DNA from: Aeromonas rivipollensis
GTDB taxonomy: Bacteria > Pseudomonadota > Gammaproteobacteria > Enterobacterales > Aeromonadaceae
Direction of reading: 5' to 3'
Assembly (NCBI RefSeq): GCF_037811135.1
Contig: NZ_CP149130.1
Span: 3,959,001-4,023,000 of the forward strand
Length of the DNA: 64,000 nt
Below the pieces are notes generated by a model that saw only the letters and a list, made by a program, of their open reading frames with translations, was not told where the DNA came from and did not search any database. A program made the translations under genes and the position numbers. Positions 8,843-21,086 of this stretch are shown here, in pieces. How positions within the stretch are numbered: position 1 is the first letter of the stretch; each line of letters opens with the position of its first letter.

Positions 8843-11695
8843 ATGGAAAAGACTTTTAATCACAACGCCATCGAACAGGCGCTCTATCAGCACTGGGAAG
8901 CCCAGGGTTACTTCAAGCCCCACGGCGACACCAGCAAAGACTCCTTCTGCATCATGATCCCGCCGCCGAACGTCACCGGCAGCCTGCACATGGGTCACGC
9001 CTTCCAGCAGACCCTGATGGACACCCTGATCCGTTACAACCGCATGCAGGGCAAGAACACCCTGTGGCAGGCGGGCACCGACCACGCCGGTATCGCCACC
9101 CAGATGGTGGTTGAGCGCAAGATCGCCGCCGAAGAGGGCAAGACCCGTCACGACTACGGCCGTGATGCCTTCATCGACAAGATCTGGCAGTGGAAGGAAG
9201 AGTCCGGCGGCACCATCACCCGCCAGATGCGCCGCCTCGGCGACTCCGTGGACTGGGAGCGCGAGCGCTTCACCATGGATGAGGGCCTCTCCGCTGCCGT
9301 GCAGGAAGTCTTCGTCCGTCTCTACGAAGATGGTCTGATGTACCGCGGCAAGCGTCTGGTGAACTGGGATCCCAAGCTCAACACCGCCATATCCGATCTG
9401 GAAGTGGAAAACCGCGAGATCAAGGGCCACATGTGGCACCTGCGCTATCCGCTGGCCAACGGCGCCAAGACTGCCGAGGGCCAGGATCACCTGATCGTCG
9501 CCACCACTCGTCCGGAAACCATGCTGGGTGACACCGCGGTCGCAGTGAACCCGGAAGACCCGCGCTACAAGGCGCTGATCGGCCAGCACATACTGCTGCC
9601 GCTGGTGAATCGCCTGATCCCCATCGTCGCCGACGAACACGCCGACATGGAGAAGGGCACCGGCTGCGTGAAGATCACCCCGGCCCACGACTTCAACGAC
9701 AACGAAGTGGGCAAGCGCCACAACCTGCCGATGATCAACATCTTCACCCTGGACGCCCACGTGCGCGCCGAGGCCGAAGTGGTCGACACCAACGGCAACC
9801 CCAGCACCGCCTATGACGCCGCCCTGCCGAGCGAGTTCGCCGGGATGGAGCGCTTCGCCGCCCGCAAGGCCATCGTCGCCAAGCTGGACGAGCTGGGCCT
9901 CCTGGCCGAAATCAAGGATCACGTGCTGCAACAGCCCTACGGCGATCGCGGCGGCGTGCCCATCGAGCCGATGCTGACCGACCAGTGGTACGTGCGCGTG
10001 GCGCCGATGGCCAAGACCGCCATCGAAGCGGTGGAAGATGGCCGCATCCAGTTCGTGCCCAAGCAGTACGAGAACATGTACTTCTCCTGGATGCGCGACA
10101 TTCAGGACTGGTGCGTCTCCCGGCAGCTGTGGTGGGGTCACCGCATCCCGGCCTGGTATGACGACGCCGGCAATGTCTACGTGGGCCGTGACGAGGCGGA
10201 AGTGCGTGCCAAGCACAGCATCCCGTCCGTGACAGTGCTGCGTCAGGACGAAGACGTGCTCGACACCTGGTTCAGCTCCGCCCTCTGGACCTTCTCCACC
10301 CTGGGCTGGCCGAACAACACAGAGGCGCTCAAGACCTTCCACCCGACCGACGTGCTGATGAGCGGCTTCGACATCATCTTCTTCTGGATTGCCCGGATGA
10401 TCATGATGACCATGCACTTCATCAAGGATGAAAACGGCCAGCCGCAAGTCCCGTTCAAGACCGTCTACATCACCGGCTTGATCCGTGACGAAGAAGGCCA
10501 GAAGATGTCCAAGTCCAAGGGCAACGTGCTGGATCCCCTCGACATGATCGACGGCATCTCCCTGGAAGATCTGCTGGAGAAGCGCACCGGCAACATGATG
10601 CAGCCGCAGATGGCCGAGAAGATCGGCAAGCGCACCGCCAAGCAGTTCCCGGAAGGGATCGAGGCCCACGGCACCGACGCCCTGCGCTTCACCCTGGCGG
10701 CGCTGGCCTCTACCGGTCGTGACATCAACTGGGACATGAATCGCCTGGACGGCTACAACAACTTCTGCAACAAGCTGTGGAACGCCTCCCGCTACGTGTT
10801 GATGAACACCGAAGATCAGGATTGCGGTCTGCACGGTGGCGAGATGCAGTTCAGCCTGGCGGATCGCTGGATCCAGTCCCAGCTGCAGGTGGCCATCCGT
10901 GACTTCCGTACCGCCCTCGATACCTACCGCTTCGATATCGCGGCCGGTGTGCTGTACGAATTTATCTGGAACCAGTTCTGCGACTGGTATCTGGAGCTGA
11001 CCAAGCCGGTGCTGGGCAAGGGCTCAGAGGCCGAGCAGCGTGCCACCCGTCACACCCTGGTGACAGTGCTGGAAACCCTGCTGCGTCTGGCGCACCCCAT
11101 CATCCCGTTCATCACCGAGACCATCTGGAAGTCGGTGGCCCCGCTGGCCGGTGTCAACGCTGACACCATCATGCTGCAGGCCTTCCCTGAGTTCGATGCC
11201 GCCAAGGTAGACGATGCCGCCATGGCGGATCAGGAGTGGGTGAAGGAGTTTATCGTCGGCATCCGCAACATCCGCGCCGAGATGAACGTGGCGCCGAGCG
11301 TGGCCCTGAACGTGCTGCTCAAGTGCGATGGCAAGGACGCCCAGCGCGCCGGTGACAACGAGGCCTTCCTCAAGTCCCTGGCCCGTCTGGAGTCCATCCG
11401 CGTGCTGGCGGACGGTGAAGTGGCTCCCCTGTCGGTGAAGAAGCTGATCGGTGCCACCGAGCTGATGATCCCCATGGCCGGTCTCATCGACAAGGAAGCC
11501 GAACTGGCCCGTCTGGCCAAAGAGGTTGCCCGTCTGGTGGGCGAATGTGGCCGCATCGAAGGCAAGCTCGGCAACGAGGCCTTCGTGGCCAAGGCGCCGG
11601 ACGCGGTCATCGCCAAAGAGCGCGAGAAGCTGGAAGATTACCGTCTCCAGCTGACCAAGCTGGAAGCCCAGCAGGCCGAGATCGCGGCGCTCTAA
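8843..11695 (+). CDS. valS: Valyl-tRNA synthetase
   Basis: Class I aminoacyl-tRNA synthetase charging tRNA-Val, with an editing domain that clears threonine. The 950-residue protein carries the HIGH-type motif [12 protein letters not shown] near residue 45 and KMSKSKGN near 554, and ends in the coiled-coil tail typical of ValS (about 880-950). It is encoded in one uninterrupted frame and followed by a strong terminator. Confidence 0.98.
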   Translation: MEKTFNHNAIEQALYQHWEAQGYFKPHGDTSKDSFCIMIPPPNVTGSLHMGHAFQQTLMDTLIRYNRMQGKNTLWQAGTDHAGIATQMVVERKIAAEEGKTRHDYGRDAFIDKIWQWKEESGGTITRQMRRLGDSVDWERERFTMDEGLSAAVQEVFVRLYEDGLMYRGKRLVNWDPKLNTAISDLEVENREIKGHMWHLRYPLANGAKTAEGQDHLIVATTRPETMLGDTAVAVNPEDPRYKALIGQHILLPLVNRLIPIVADEHADMEKGTGCVKITPAHDFNDNEVGKRHNLPMINIFTLDAHVRAEAEVVDTNGNPSTAYDAALPSEFAGMERFAARKAIVAKLDELGLLAEIKDHVLQQPYGDRGGVPIEPMLTDQWYVRVAPMAKTAIEAVEDGRIQFVPKQYENMYFSWMRDIQDWCVSRQLWWGHRIPAWYDDAGNVYVGRDEAEVRAKHSIPSVTVLRQDEDVLDTWFSSALWTFSTLGWPNNTEALKTFHPTDVLMSGFDIIFFWIARMIMMTMHFIKDENGQPQVPFKTVYITGLIRDEEGQKMSKSKGNVLDPLDMIDGISLEDLLEKRTGNMMQPQMAEKIGKRTAKQFPEGIEAHGTDALRFTLAALASTGRDINWDMNRLDGYNNFCNKLWNASRYVLMNTEDQDCGLHGGEMQFSLADRWIQSQLQVAIRDFRTALDTYRFDIAAGVLYEFIWNQFCDWYLELTKPVLGKGSEAEQRATRHTLVTVLETLLRLAHPIIPFITETIWKSVAPLAGVNADTIMLQAFPEFDAAKVDDAAMADQEWVKEFIVGIRNIRAEMNVAPSVALNVLLKCDGKDAQRAGDNEAFLKSLARLESIRVLADGEVAPLSVKKLIGATELMIPMAGLIDKEAELARLAKEVARLVGECGRIEGKLGNEAFVAKAPDAVIAKEREKLEDYRLQLTKLEAQQAEIAAL

Positions 11696-11715
11696 GTGCC
11701 CATCGCCAGTCCAAA

Positions 11716-11743
11716 AAGCCCCCGACTATCGGGGGCTTTTCAT
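11716..11743 (+). terminator. valS terminator
   Basis: Stem AAGCCCCCGA/TCGGGGGCTT, loop CTAT, followed by TTCATTTT. Confidence 0.9.
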
Positions 11744-11938
11744 TTTCCGCCCCCGAATGACAAGCCCGTTTATATAGTCCCGCTGCCAGTCTGACGACGA
11801 GTCCGTTCAGGGCTGATGCCCTCTTGTCATGGATGGAATTGAAAAATTCACGGGCCAAATCACCTCCTTTCACAAGCGTATCGCCCGCAAATTCATTACA
11901 CTGCCAGCGATCTTTTCTACCGGGAGTGCTGCTGCAGT

Positions 11939-13231
11939 ATGGAAATATTGATCCTGCTTGGATTGATTTTGCTCAATGGCGTCTTCGCCATGTCGGAAAT
12001 CGCCATCGTCACCGCACGCAAGGCCCGTCTCAGCAAGATGGCCAGCGAGGGGAGCCGCTCTGCCGCCATCGCCCTCAAGCTGGGGGAGAATCCGACCCAT
12101 TTCCTCTCCGCCGTCCAGATCGGCATCACCAGCATAGGCCTGCTCAACGGCATCTACGGTGAGTCCCTGCTGGCCCAGCCCTTCGCCCAGTGGTTGCAGG
12201 AGTGGGGCCTCTCTCCCAAGAGCAGCAGCCTGCTCGCCACCGTAATCGTCGTAGTGCTGGTGACCTACCTCTCCATCGTGGTGGGGGAACTGGTGCCCAA
12301 GCGCCTCGGTCAGCTCAGTGCCGAGCGCATCGCCTGCCTGGTGGCCCGCCCCATGCTCTGGCTGGCGACCCTGACCCGTCCCTTCGTCTGGCTGCTGTCC
12401 GCCTCCACCCACGCCAGCCTGCGCCTGCTGCGGGTCGATCAGAACAACAGCAACAACGTCACCCAGGAAGAGATCCACGCCATGCTGGTGGAGGGCTCCG
12501 AAGCCGGCGTGATCGAAGACCACGAACACACCATGCTGCGCAACGTGTTCCGCCTCGACGAACGCAGCCTCTCCTCGCTGATGGTGCCCCGTAGCGACAT
12601 CCGCTACCTGGATCTCTCCCTGCCGCTGGAGACCAACCTGCAGCGCCTGGTGGAGTATCGCCACAGCTTCTTCCCGGTCTGCGAAGGCAGCCTCTCTGAT
12701 CTGGTGGGCATCCTCAACGTCAGCAAGGTGCTGCACGCCTACATCAAGGGGGAGCCCATCGATCTGGCGGCCCTCACCCAGGACGGCAGCCTGCTGCCGG
12801 AGACCCTCAACGGCCTGGAGCTGCTCAACCACTTCCGCGCCCACGCCGAACACATGGTGCTGGTGGTGGATGAATACGGCGAGCTGCAGGGGCTGGTCAC
12901 CCAGCAGGATCTGCTGGAGACCCTGGCGGGCGACTTCCAGCAGGAAGACGGGGAAGACAACTGGGCCTTCCAGCGCGCCGATGGCAGCTGGCTGCTCGAC
13001 GGCCTGATCCCGCTGCCGGAATTGAAGGACTGTCTGGAGCTGGTTCGCCTGCCGGAAGAAGAAAAACATCACTATCACACCCTCGGAGGGCTTATCATGC
13101 TGCTCCTTGGCCGCCTTCCCCAGACCGGAGACCTGGTCACCCTGGAACAGTGGCAACTGGAAATCGTGGATATGGACGGCCTGCGCATCGACAAGGTGCT
13201 TGCCATGCCCTTGACCGACCAACCCAGCTAA
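11939..13231 (+). CDS. CorC/HlyC-type CNNM-CBS membrane protein
   Basis: Hemolysin-family (UPF0053) protein of 430 residues. An N-terminal DUF21/CNNM membrane domain occupies roughly 1-190, with LLNGVFAMSEIAIVTARKAR at its start and VVGELVPKRLG. A pair of CBS domains spans about 205-335 (MVPRSDI, VVDEYGELQGLVTQQDLLE) and a CorC_HlyC transporter-associated domain spans about 345-425. Relatives are implicated in magnesium or cobalt efflux; the substrate is not evident here. It is followed after 18 bp by a dedA gene, probably one transcript. Confidence 0.9.
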   Translation: MEILILLGLILLNGVFAMSEIAIVTARKARLSKMASEGSRSAAIALKLGENPTHFLSAVQIGITSIGLLNGIYGESLLAQPFAQWLQEWGLSPKSSSLLATVIVVVLVTYLSIVVGELVPKRLGQLSAERIACLVARPMLWLATLTRPFVWLLSASTHASLRLLRVDQNNSNNVTQEEIHAMLVEGSEAGVIEDHEHTMLRNVFRLDERSLSSLMVPRSDIRYLDLSLPLETNLQRLVEYRHSFFPVCEGSLSDLVGILNVSKVLHAYIKGEPIDLAALTQDGSLLPETLNGLELLNHFRAHAEHMVLVVDEYGELQGLVTQQDLLETLAGDFQQEDGEDNWAFQRADGSWLLDGLIPLPELKDCLELVRLPEEEKHHYHTLGGLIMLLLGRLPQTGDLVTLEQWQLEIVDMDGLRIDKVLAMPLTDQPS

Positions 13232-13249
13232 CCTGCGGAGTTTGCATGT

Positions 13250-13915
13250 ATGGAGCAGTTTTACCACCTGGCTCACGCCTTCATTAATCAGGATCTGGCG
13301 ACCCTGTCCGACCCCAAGATGGTCTTCATGGTCTACATAGTCCTGCTGACCTTCCTGGTGCTGGAAAATGGCTTCATCCCGACCGCCTTCCTGCCCGGTG
13401 ACACCCTGCTGATCCTGACCGGCGTGCTCATCTATCAGGGGGTACTGCCGCTCGCTGTCATCCCGCTGCTGATCCTGGCAACCTTCGTCGGCACCTGGTT
13501 CGGCTACATGCAGGGGCGCTTCCTCGGCCATACCCAGATGTACCACAGGCTGATGTCCCACCTGGATGAGAAGCACAAGGAGAAGGTGCACTACCTGCTC
13601 AACAAGTACGGCATCATCACCCTGATCACCGCCCGCTACATCGCCTTCGTGCGCACCGCCTACCCCTATATCGTCGGCGCCAACGAGATACCCCAGGGCC
13701 GCTTCCTGGTGGTGAACCTCATCAGCTCCATCATGTGGATCTGCCCCCTGGTCGGGCTGGGTTACTACCTGAGCCACACCAAGCTGGCCGCGCAGTATGA
13801 GTCCCAGTTCCTCAGCATCATCCTCTGCCTGCCGCTGGTACTGCTGGTCGGCGGCTTGATAGCGCTGGTCTGGCGCTGGCTGAGCAAACGCAAGGTCCAC
13901 GTCTCCAGGGATTGA
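13250..13915 (+). CDS. DedA family membrane protein
   Basis: 221-residue inner-membrane protein of the DedA/SNARE-associated family, linked in other bacteria to lipid flipping (undecaprenyl phosphate or phosphatidylethanolamine) and membrane energetics. It shows the family motifs ENGFIPTAFLPGDTLL near residue 43, FVGTWFGYMQGRFLG near 85, and the basic ARYIAFVRTAYPYIVGA near 128. It ends in a long hydrophobic helix and a basic tail. Probably cotranscribed with the preceding CorC-like gene. Confidence 0.9.
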   Translation: MEQFYHLAHAFINQDLATLSDPKMVFMVYIVLLTFLVLENGFIPTAFLPGDTLLILTGVLIYQGVLPLAVIPLLILATFVGTWFGYMQGRFLGHTQMYHRLMSHLDEKHKEKVHYLLNKYGIITLITARYIAFVRTAYPYIVGANEIPQGRFLVVNLISSIMWICPLVGLGYYLSHTKLAAQYESQFLSIILCLPLVLLVGGLIALVWRWLSKRKVHVSRD

Positions 13916-13926
13916 GATAAATCACA

Positions 13927-13954
13927 GGGGTCGCCGGCAGGCGGCCCTTTTTTA
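13927..13954 (+). terminator. terminator of the corC-like/dedA unit
   Basis: GGGTCGCC/GGCGGCCC stem with a four-base loop, then six T. Confidence 0.75.
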
Positions 13955-14051
13955 TGGAAATAGTGACGAATTCCGCCTCCCCGCTCTTGTAAAGCGAGGG
14001 CAAAAATGAGTGAATCTAGCGCCTTTTTTCGCTGTGGATGGAGTCGGTTGT

Positions 14052-14879
14052 ATGGGGTGTCGGATTCGCGCAATCGCGCTGGTATGTGGATTGATAGGAC
14101 TGCTTGGCGCTCAGGCAGCCCTGGCGGCGCCCAACCCGGCCAAACTGCAAATCAAGTCGGGTAGTGCCCTGGTCATGGACATCAACACGGGCAAGACCCT
14201 CTATCAGAAGAACCCCGCCCAGGTGCGCCCCATCGCCTCCCTCACCAAGCTGATGACGGCACTGGTGGTGCTGGATGCCCGCCAGAACCTCAATCAGACC
14301 CTGACCATCGATCAGAACGACAGGGACAACATCAAGCACACCTACTCCCGGGTGCGTTTCGGTACCAAGGTGAGTCGTCGCGATGCCCTGCATCTGGCGC
14401 TGATGTCCTCCGAGAATCGCATGGCCTCCGCTCTGGCCCGCCACTACCCGGGTGGCCGCTCGGCCTTCATTCGCGCCATGAACAACAAGGCCAGGCAACT
14501 CGGCATGCGCAACAGCCGTTTCTACGACTCCACCGGCCTGTCGACCCGCAACGTCTCCACCGCCCGGGATCTCGCCAAGCTCATTGCCGCCGCCTATCGC
14601 CAGCCGCTGATCCGCCAGTTCAGCCAGGACACCAGCAAGGAGATGCGCTTCAGCACGCCGGCCTACAGCCTGATGTTCAACAACACCAACCCCCTGGTGA
14701 AGAACCCGGACTGGGACGTGCGTCTCTCCAAGACCGGCTACACCGACGAGGCGGGCCGCTGCCTGCTGATGCGCGCCAAGCCGGACCGCCAGGAGCTCGC
14801 CATAGTGCTGCTCAACTCGGTGGGCAAGCGCACCCCGATCGGCGATGCCAACCGCATTCGCAAGTGGCTGAAGAGCTGA
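14052..14879 (+). CDS. pbpG: D-alanyl-D-alanine endopeptidase PBP7 (PbpG)
   Basis: Periplasmic low-molecular-weight penicillin-binding protein that cuts peptidoglycan cross-links. 275 residues with a signal peptide ending AQAALAA. The serine-peptidase triad motifs are all present: SxxK in ASLTKLMTA, SxN in SSENRMA, and KTG in LSKTGYTDEAG. The start follows GGAG at eight bases; an upstream GTG in frame would interfere with the signal peptide and is not chosen. Single-gene unit with its own terminator. Confidence 0.93.
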   Translation: MGCRIRAIALVCGLIGLLGAQAALAAPNPAKLQIKSGSALVMDINTGKTLYQKNPAQVRPIASLTKLMTALVVLDARQNLNQTLTIDQNDRDNIKHTYSRVRFGTKVSRRDALHLALMSSENRMASALARHYPGGRSAFIRAMNNKARQLGMRNSRFYDSTGLSTRNVSTARDLAKLIAAAYRQPLIRQFSQDTSKEMRFSTPAYSLMFNNTNPLVKNPDWDVRLSKTGYTDEAGRCLLMRAKPDRQELAIVLLNSVGKRTPIGDANRIRKWLKS

Positions 14880-14892
14880 GTGAACGATTCAA

Positions 14893-14926
14893 ACAAAAAA
14901 GGATGCCTCGGCATCCTTTTTTGTTG
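14893..14926 (+). terminator. pbpG terminator
   Basis: GGATGCC/GGCATCC stem with loop TC, flanked by A and T runs, so it can work in both directions. Confidence 0.88.
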
Positions 14927-15221
14927 CCCGCCAAAGGCCCCTGCCGGCCGCCAAGGCGTTTAACGTCCAGGGCCTGGATCCATGCCGCCCTCGTGATGTC
15001 AGCGGGCACAGAGCGCACCTGCTGCAGCGCCTCTGTGTGGCTGGAGGTGACATTGGGCGGGGGATGAGAAGACGCCGACTAGCAGGGCCCGATAGGGATC
15101 GAGGGAAGATAGGACGACGACGGAGAGTGCTGTGGCGGGAACGGCAAGGGTCGTTCAATGCGGCGGCACATCAACCGCCATCAGGGCAGCAGAGCCCAAC
15201 GGCCGGGGGAATAGCGCCCAT
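14927..15221. other. intergenic region, no gene seen
   Basis: About 300 bp between the pbpG terminator and the terminator of the tRNA operon. Open frames here lack ribosome sites and recognisable products. Confidence 0.5.
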
Positions 15222-15253
15222 AAAAAAACAGCCCCGACCGAGGTCGAGGCTGT
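15222..15253 (-). terminator. terminator of the Ser-Arg tRNA operon
   Basis: Stem ACAGCC-CGACC/GGTCG-GGCTGT with one mismatch, followed on the minus strand by seven T. It is six bases past the last tRNA-Arg. Confidence 0.85.
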
Positions 15254-15258
15254 CTATA

Positions 15259-15335
15259 TGGTGCGCCCGAGAGGATTCGAACCTCTGACCACCTGGTTCG
15301 TAGCCAGGTACTCTATCCAGCTGAGCTACGGGCGC
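15259..15335 (-). tRNA. tRNA-Arg(ACG), copy 5 in transcription order
   Basis: 77 nt with encoded CCA. Acceptor GCGCCCG; anticodon loop CTACGAA between CCTGG and CCAGG gives ACG. It is identical in sequence to the four copies at higher coordinates. Confidence 0.97.
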
Positions 15336-15360
15336 TCATCAACTTTTGGTACTGCTAAAA

Positions 15361-15437
15361 TGGTGCGCCCGAGAGGATTCGAACCTCTGACCACCTGGTT
15401 CGTAGCCAGGTACTCTATCCAGCTGAGCTACGGGCGC
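15361..15437 (-). tRNA. tRNA-Arg(ACG), copy 4
   Basis: Same 77 nt sequence as its neighbours. The spacer to the next copy is almost the same as the one on its other side (both contain TTTTTGGTACTGCTAAAA or close to it), pointing to tandem amplification. Confidence 0.97.
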
Positions 15438-15463
15438 TCACAAACTTTTTGGTACTGCTAAAA

Positions 15464-15540
15464 TGGTGCGCCCGAGAGGATTCGAACCTCTGACCACCTG
15501 GTTCGTAGCCAGGTACTCTATCCAGCTGAGCTACGGGCGC
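15464..15540 (-). tRNA. tRNA-Arg(ACG), copy 3
   Basis: Same 77 nt sequence as the other four copies, with encoded CCA. Confidence 0.97.
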
Positions 15541-15566
15541 TCATAAATCTTTGATTTCACTTTAAA

Positions 15567-15643
15567 TGGTGCGCCCGAGAGGATTCGAACCTCTGACCAC
15601 CTGGTTCGTAGCCAGGTACTCTATCCAGCTGAGCTACGGGCGC
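15567..15643 (-). tRNA. tRNA-Arg(ACG), copy 2
   Basis: Same 77 nt sequence. A spacer of about 98 bp separates it from copy 1; that spacer holds an A/T-flanked AAGCTTACT/AGTAAGCCT partial hairpin that may aid processing. Confidence 0.97.
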
Positions 15644-15741
15644 CCTGATTTAAAGCGATAAAAAAAGCTTACTCAACAGTAAGCCTTTTCTAGCGTACCG
15701 ACCTGCTGAAGATCGATACATGACTCATCGTGAGTCTAATA

Positions 15742-15818
15742 TGGTGCGCCCGAGAGGATTCGAACCTCTGACCACCTGGTTCGTAGCCAGGTACTCTATC
15801 CAGCTGAGCTACGGGCGC
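15742..15818 (-). tRNA. tRNA-Arg(ACG), copy 1
   Basis: Same 77 nt sequence as the other copies; four bases from tRNA-Ser, so both come from one precursor. Confidence 0.97.
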
Positions 15819-15822
15819 AAAA

Positions 15823-15915
15823 TGGCGGAGAAGGGGGGATTCGAACCCCCGATGCGGGTATAAGCCGCATACTCCCTTAGCAGGGGAGCGCCTTCAGCCT
15901 CTCGGCCACCTCTCC
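15823..15915 (-). tRNA. tRNA-Ser(GCT)
   Basis: 93 nt class II tRNA with encoded CCA. Acceptor GGAGAGG; anticodon loop CTGCTAA gives GCT; the long variable arm TATGCGG/CCGCAT is clear. First gene of the operon, matching the csrA-serV-argV order of E. coli. Confidence 0.97.
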
Positions 15916-15928
15916 GTTTGCGGGGCTG

Positions 15929-15956
15929 ATAATACTTCACAGGGATTTTTAGTCAA
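15929..15956 (-). promoter_or_regulatory. sigma-70 promoter of the tRNA operon
   Basis: On the minus strand TTGACT, 16 bases, TATTAT, followed by the GC-rich stretch CAGCCCCGC. This is the layout of a strong, stringently controlled stable-RNA promoter, about 14 bp before tRNA-Ser. Confidence 0.75.
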
Positions 15957-16044
15957 ACACTTTTTTGGAGAAAACAGCGTGTTCGCTCAGCATTTGGTCA
16001 AAGCGTGGAATATTCAAGCAATATCGACACTTACCCCCTGCTTT

Positions 16045-16074
16045 CGGGCCCTGCAGGCCGATTTGCAGGGCCCG
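16045..16074. other. 11-pair perfect inverted repeat
   Basis: CGGGCCCTGCA pairs with TGCAGGGCCCG around an eight-base loop. It has no T tract on the tRNA side. It sits between the tRNA promoter and the csrA terminator and may insulate the two units. Confidence 0.6.
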
Positions 16075-16108
16075 GAAAAACAAAAGGCGACACCTGAGAT
16101 GTCGCCTT
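16075..16108 (-). terminator. csrA terminator
   Basis: Stem AAGGCGACA/TGTCGCCTT, seven-base loop, followed on the minus strand by TTGTTTTT. Confidence 0.88.
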
Positions 16109-16128
16109 GAAGCTGCCAATGGGATGGC

Positions 16129-16317
16129 TTAGAAATTCGGTTGGCCCGGTACTTTCTCGGCCTGTATCCGCATGTAGATCTCTTCGCGGTGTACGGAGAC
16201 CTCTTTGGGTGCGTTCACACCGATACGAACCTGGTTACCCTTAACGCCCAGCACGGTGACAGTCACTTCGTCACCGATCATCAGGGTTTCCCCTACACGA
16301 CGAGTCAAAATAAGCAT
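16129..16317 (-). CDS. csrA: Carbon storage regulator CsrA
   Basis: Small homodimeric RNA-binding protein that blocks or stabilises mRNAs carrying GGA motifs; global control of carbon flux, motility and biofilm. 62 residues, the normal length. The conserved [16 protein letters not shown] start and the RNA-contact segment [12 protein letters not shown] near residue 41 are present. It lies between lysC and the Ser-Arg tRNA operon, a classic gammaproteobacterial arrangement. Confidence 0.98.
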   Translation of the reverse strand: MLILTRRVGETLMIGDEVTVTVLGVKGNQVRIGVNAPKEVSVHREEIYMRIQAEKVPGQPNF

Positions 16318-16410
16318 TCGCTTGCTCCTGTATCCTGTTTTGTATTTATATCGATATGCGCCATTATCTTACAAAGATACCGATATGGTAAATGGTTGAA
16401 ACTAAATCAA

Positions 16411-17658
16411 TCAGGGATTGTTCCCCAAGGGCTGCTCATGAGGCTCATTATCCAACCCGAACGCTGAGTGCAACGAACGCACGGCCAGCTCCAGGTACTT
16501 CTCGTCAATCACCACGGATATCTTGATTTCAGAGGTGGAAATCAACTGCATGTTGATCCCCTCCTCGCCCAATACCTTGAACATGGTGCGCGCGACCCCG
16601 GGATGATTCCACATGCCGACCCCGACGATGGAGACCTTGGCGATCTCCCCGTTGCCCTGCACACAGGCGGCCCCCAGCAGGGTGGCGGTCTCCTCCAGCA
16701 GGGCACGAGCCCGGCGATAGTCATCGCGATTCACAGTGAAAGTGAAGTCGGCGGTGCCATCCCCCATGGTGTTCTGCACTATCATGTCGACATCTATGTT
16801 GGCGTCGCTGATCGGATTCAGGATCTGCGCGGCCACCGTCGGCCTGTCCGGCACACCCAGAATGGTCAGGCTGGCCTCGTTGCGATTGAACGCAATGCCG
16901 GATACCAGGGGTGCTTCCATCCTCTCACCTCCATATGTGATTAAGGTTCCCTCTCCGTCGACAAAACTCGACAGCACCCGCAGCGGTACGCGGTACTTGC
17001 CCGCGAATTCCACCGAACGGATCTGCAGCACCTTGGCCCCCAGACTCGCCATCTCCAACATCTCCTCGAAGGTGATGGTGGAGAGGCGGCGTGCCTTGGG
17101 CTCGATGCGCGGATCCGTGGTATAGACCCCATCCACATCGGTAAAGATCTGGCATTCATCGGCCTTGATGGCCGCCGCCACGGCAACCGCCGTGGTGTCC
17201 GAACCACCTCGCCCCAGGGTGGTGATGGCGTTGTGCTCATCACGGCCCTGGAAGCCGGCGATCACCACCACCTTGCCCGCACCCAGCTCGGCCTGAACCT
17301 GCTCGGTGTCGATGTGGGTGATGCGCGCCTTGCCATGGGCGGAATCGGTGTGAATACGAACCTGATCACCGGTCATTGAGACCGCAGGACAACCCCGTTT
17401 GTTCAACGCGATGGCCAGCAGCGCTATGGTGACCTGTTCACCGGTCGAGACCAGCACATCCATCTCGCGCCGGTTGGCATCCGGATCCAGCTGCTGGGCC
17501 ATGCCCAGCAACCGGTTTGTTTCGCCCGACATGGCGGACACGACCACCACCACATCATGCCCCTGGGCGCGGCTCAGCTGAACACGATCAGCTACCGCCT
17601 CGATCCGCTCCAGCGTGCCGACCGAGGTGCCGCCGTACTTCTGTACATAGAGTGCCAC
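16411..17658 (-). CDS. lysC: Aspartate kinase
   Basis: Phosphorylates aspartate as the first step towards lysine, threonine and methionine. The 415-residue protein has the kinase signature KYGGTSVG at residues 7-14, the aspartate-binding region FTDVDGVYTTDPR near 172, and two C-terminal ACT domains (about 265-400) for feedback inhibition. No lysine riboswitch can lie upstream, because alaS ends only 16 bp before the start; it is probably cotranscribed with alaS. Confidence 0.93.
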   Translation of the reverse strand: MALYVQKYGGTSVGTLERIEAVADRVQLSRAQGHDVVVVVSAMSGETNRLLGMAQQLDPDANRREMDVLVSTGEQVTIALLAIALNKRGCPAVSMTGDQVRIHTDSAHGKARITHIDTEQVQAELGAGKVVVIAGFQGRDEHNAITTLGRGGSDTTAVAVAAAIKADECQIFTDVDGVYTTDPRIEPKARRLSTITFEEMLEMASLGAKVLQIRSVEFAGKYRVPLRVLSSFVDGEGTLITYGGERMEAPLVSGIAFNRNEASLTILGVPDRPTVAAQILNPISDANIDVDMIVQNTMGDGTADFTFTVNRDDYRRARALLEETATLLGAACVQGNGEIAKVSIVGVGMWNHPGVARTMFKVLGEEGINMQLISTSEIKISVVIDEKYLELAVRSLHSAFGLDNEPHEQPLGNNP

Positions 17659-17674
17659 AGATCACCTCGCCCGT

Positions 17675-20299
<2,625 letters not shown>

Positions 20300-20578
20300 G
20301 GAAAATCCTGCTTGATTCGGATACGGACTTTTAATCGCAATAATGTAAGTTTTCTGCGGGGTAAAGTAAAACGCGCGGGCCCGTCACGGGTGAAAAAGCC
20401 CCCTATGGACGGGGCAGCGGCAGGACGCCGTACAGGAGCAGGCTGAAAGGGGAGTCGGCTGGGTGGCGGATCATGGCGCCACGGCCATCAGAAACAGGAT
20501 AAAACAGGGAAAAGCCCCTCTCTTTTATCTTCACTCGTCGCAGGAATACGCCACGGGCCCATGACCAGCGCCAGCCCT

Positions 20579-21079
20579 TTATTCGTCCCCCTGCTGCAGG
20601 GTAGAGATGGCATAACGCGCCTGATCCTGGGTAAAGCCCCGCCCAAGCAGGTACTTGAGCCATTTCATCCGCAGCTTGAAATCGGCCAGATCGGCGACTC
20701 TGGCACGCCGCGCCAGCAGGGCGAACGCCAACTCGAACCAATCCAGCTCCGGCTGGTCGAATGCGGCGTCTATCTGCATATCGTCCAGCCCCTTGCGACG
20801 CAGATCGAAGCGGATCTTGATGGGACCATGGCCCTTGGCCGCACCGGCCCGTACCGCCATGGCACCGTAACGATCGTCATTGACCCAGTTGTAACCCCGG
20901 CAATATTCGACAACCGCCTCGATCACCTCTTCATTGAAGCCCTGCAGCCGCAGCCGCTTGGCCAGTTCCGATTCGGCGCTCTCGCGGCGAGCCAGACTGC
21001 GCATGGCAAAGGCGCGGGCGGCGGCAAACAGTTCTTCAAAGGAGAGTTCAGCGGGTTCGGGGGAAGTTTCATCGACCAT
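20579..21079 (-). CDS. recX: Regulatory protein RecX
   Basis: Modulator that caps or destabilises RecA filaments. 166 residues of helical repeats, with the RecX pattern RRESAESELAKRLRLQGF near 27 and YNWVNDDRYGAMAV near 60. The chosen ATG gives MVDETSPEPAEL. A TTG three codons earlier is in frame, but it lies inside the hairpin that follows recA. Placement after recA suggests low-level readthrough expression as in E. coli. Confidence 0.92.
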   Translation of the reverse strand: MVDETSPEPAELSFEELFAAARAFAMRSLARRESAESELAKRLRLQGFNEEVIEAVVEYCRGYNWVNDDRYGAMAVRAGAAKGHGPIKIRFDLRRKGLDDMQIDAAFDQPELDWFELAFALLARRARVADLADFKLRMKWLKYLLGRGFTQDQARYAISTLQQGDE

Positions 21080-21086
21080 AAATGAC

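Noticed and set aside
8804..10834. Minus-strand open frame of 676 codons
   Set aside because: Antisense of valS, which is a complete conserved gene.
11870..13900. Minus-strand open frame of 676 codons
   Set aside because: Antisense of the CorC-like and DedA genes; low-complexity product.
15132..15461. Plus-strand frame with repeated MVRPRGFEPLTTWF units
   Set aside because: The repeat is the antisense translation of the tandem tRNA-Arg genes.
15259..15818. Regularly spaced identical repeats that resemble a CRISPR array
   Set aside because: The repeats fold as tRNA-Arg with encoded CCA; the spacers are short or unequal and no cas gene is present.
17659..17674. Lysine riboswitch in front of lysC
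   Set aside because: Only 16 bp separate alaS and lysC, far too short for a riboswitch.
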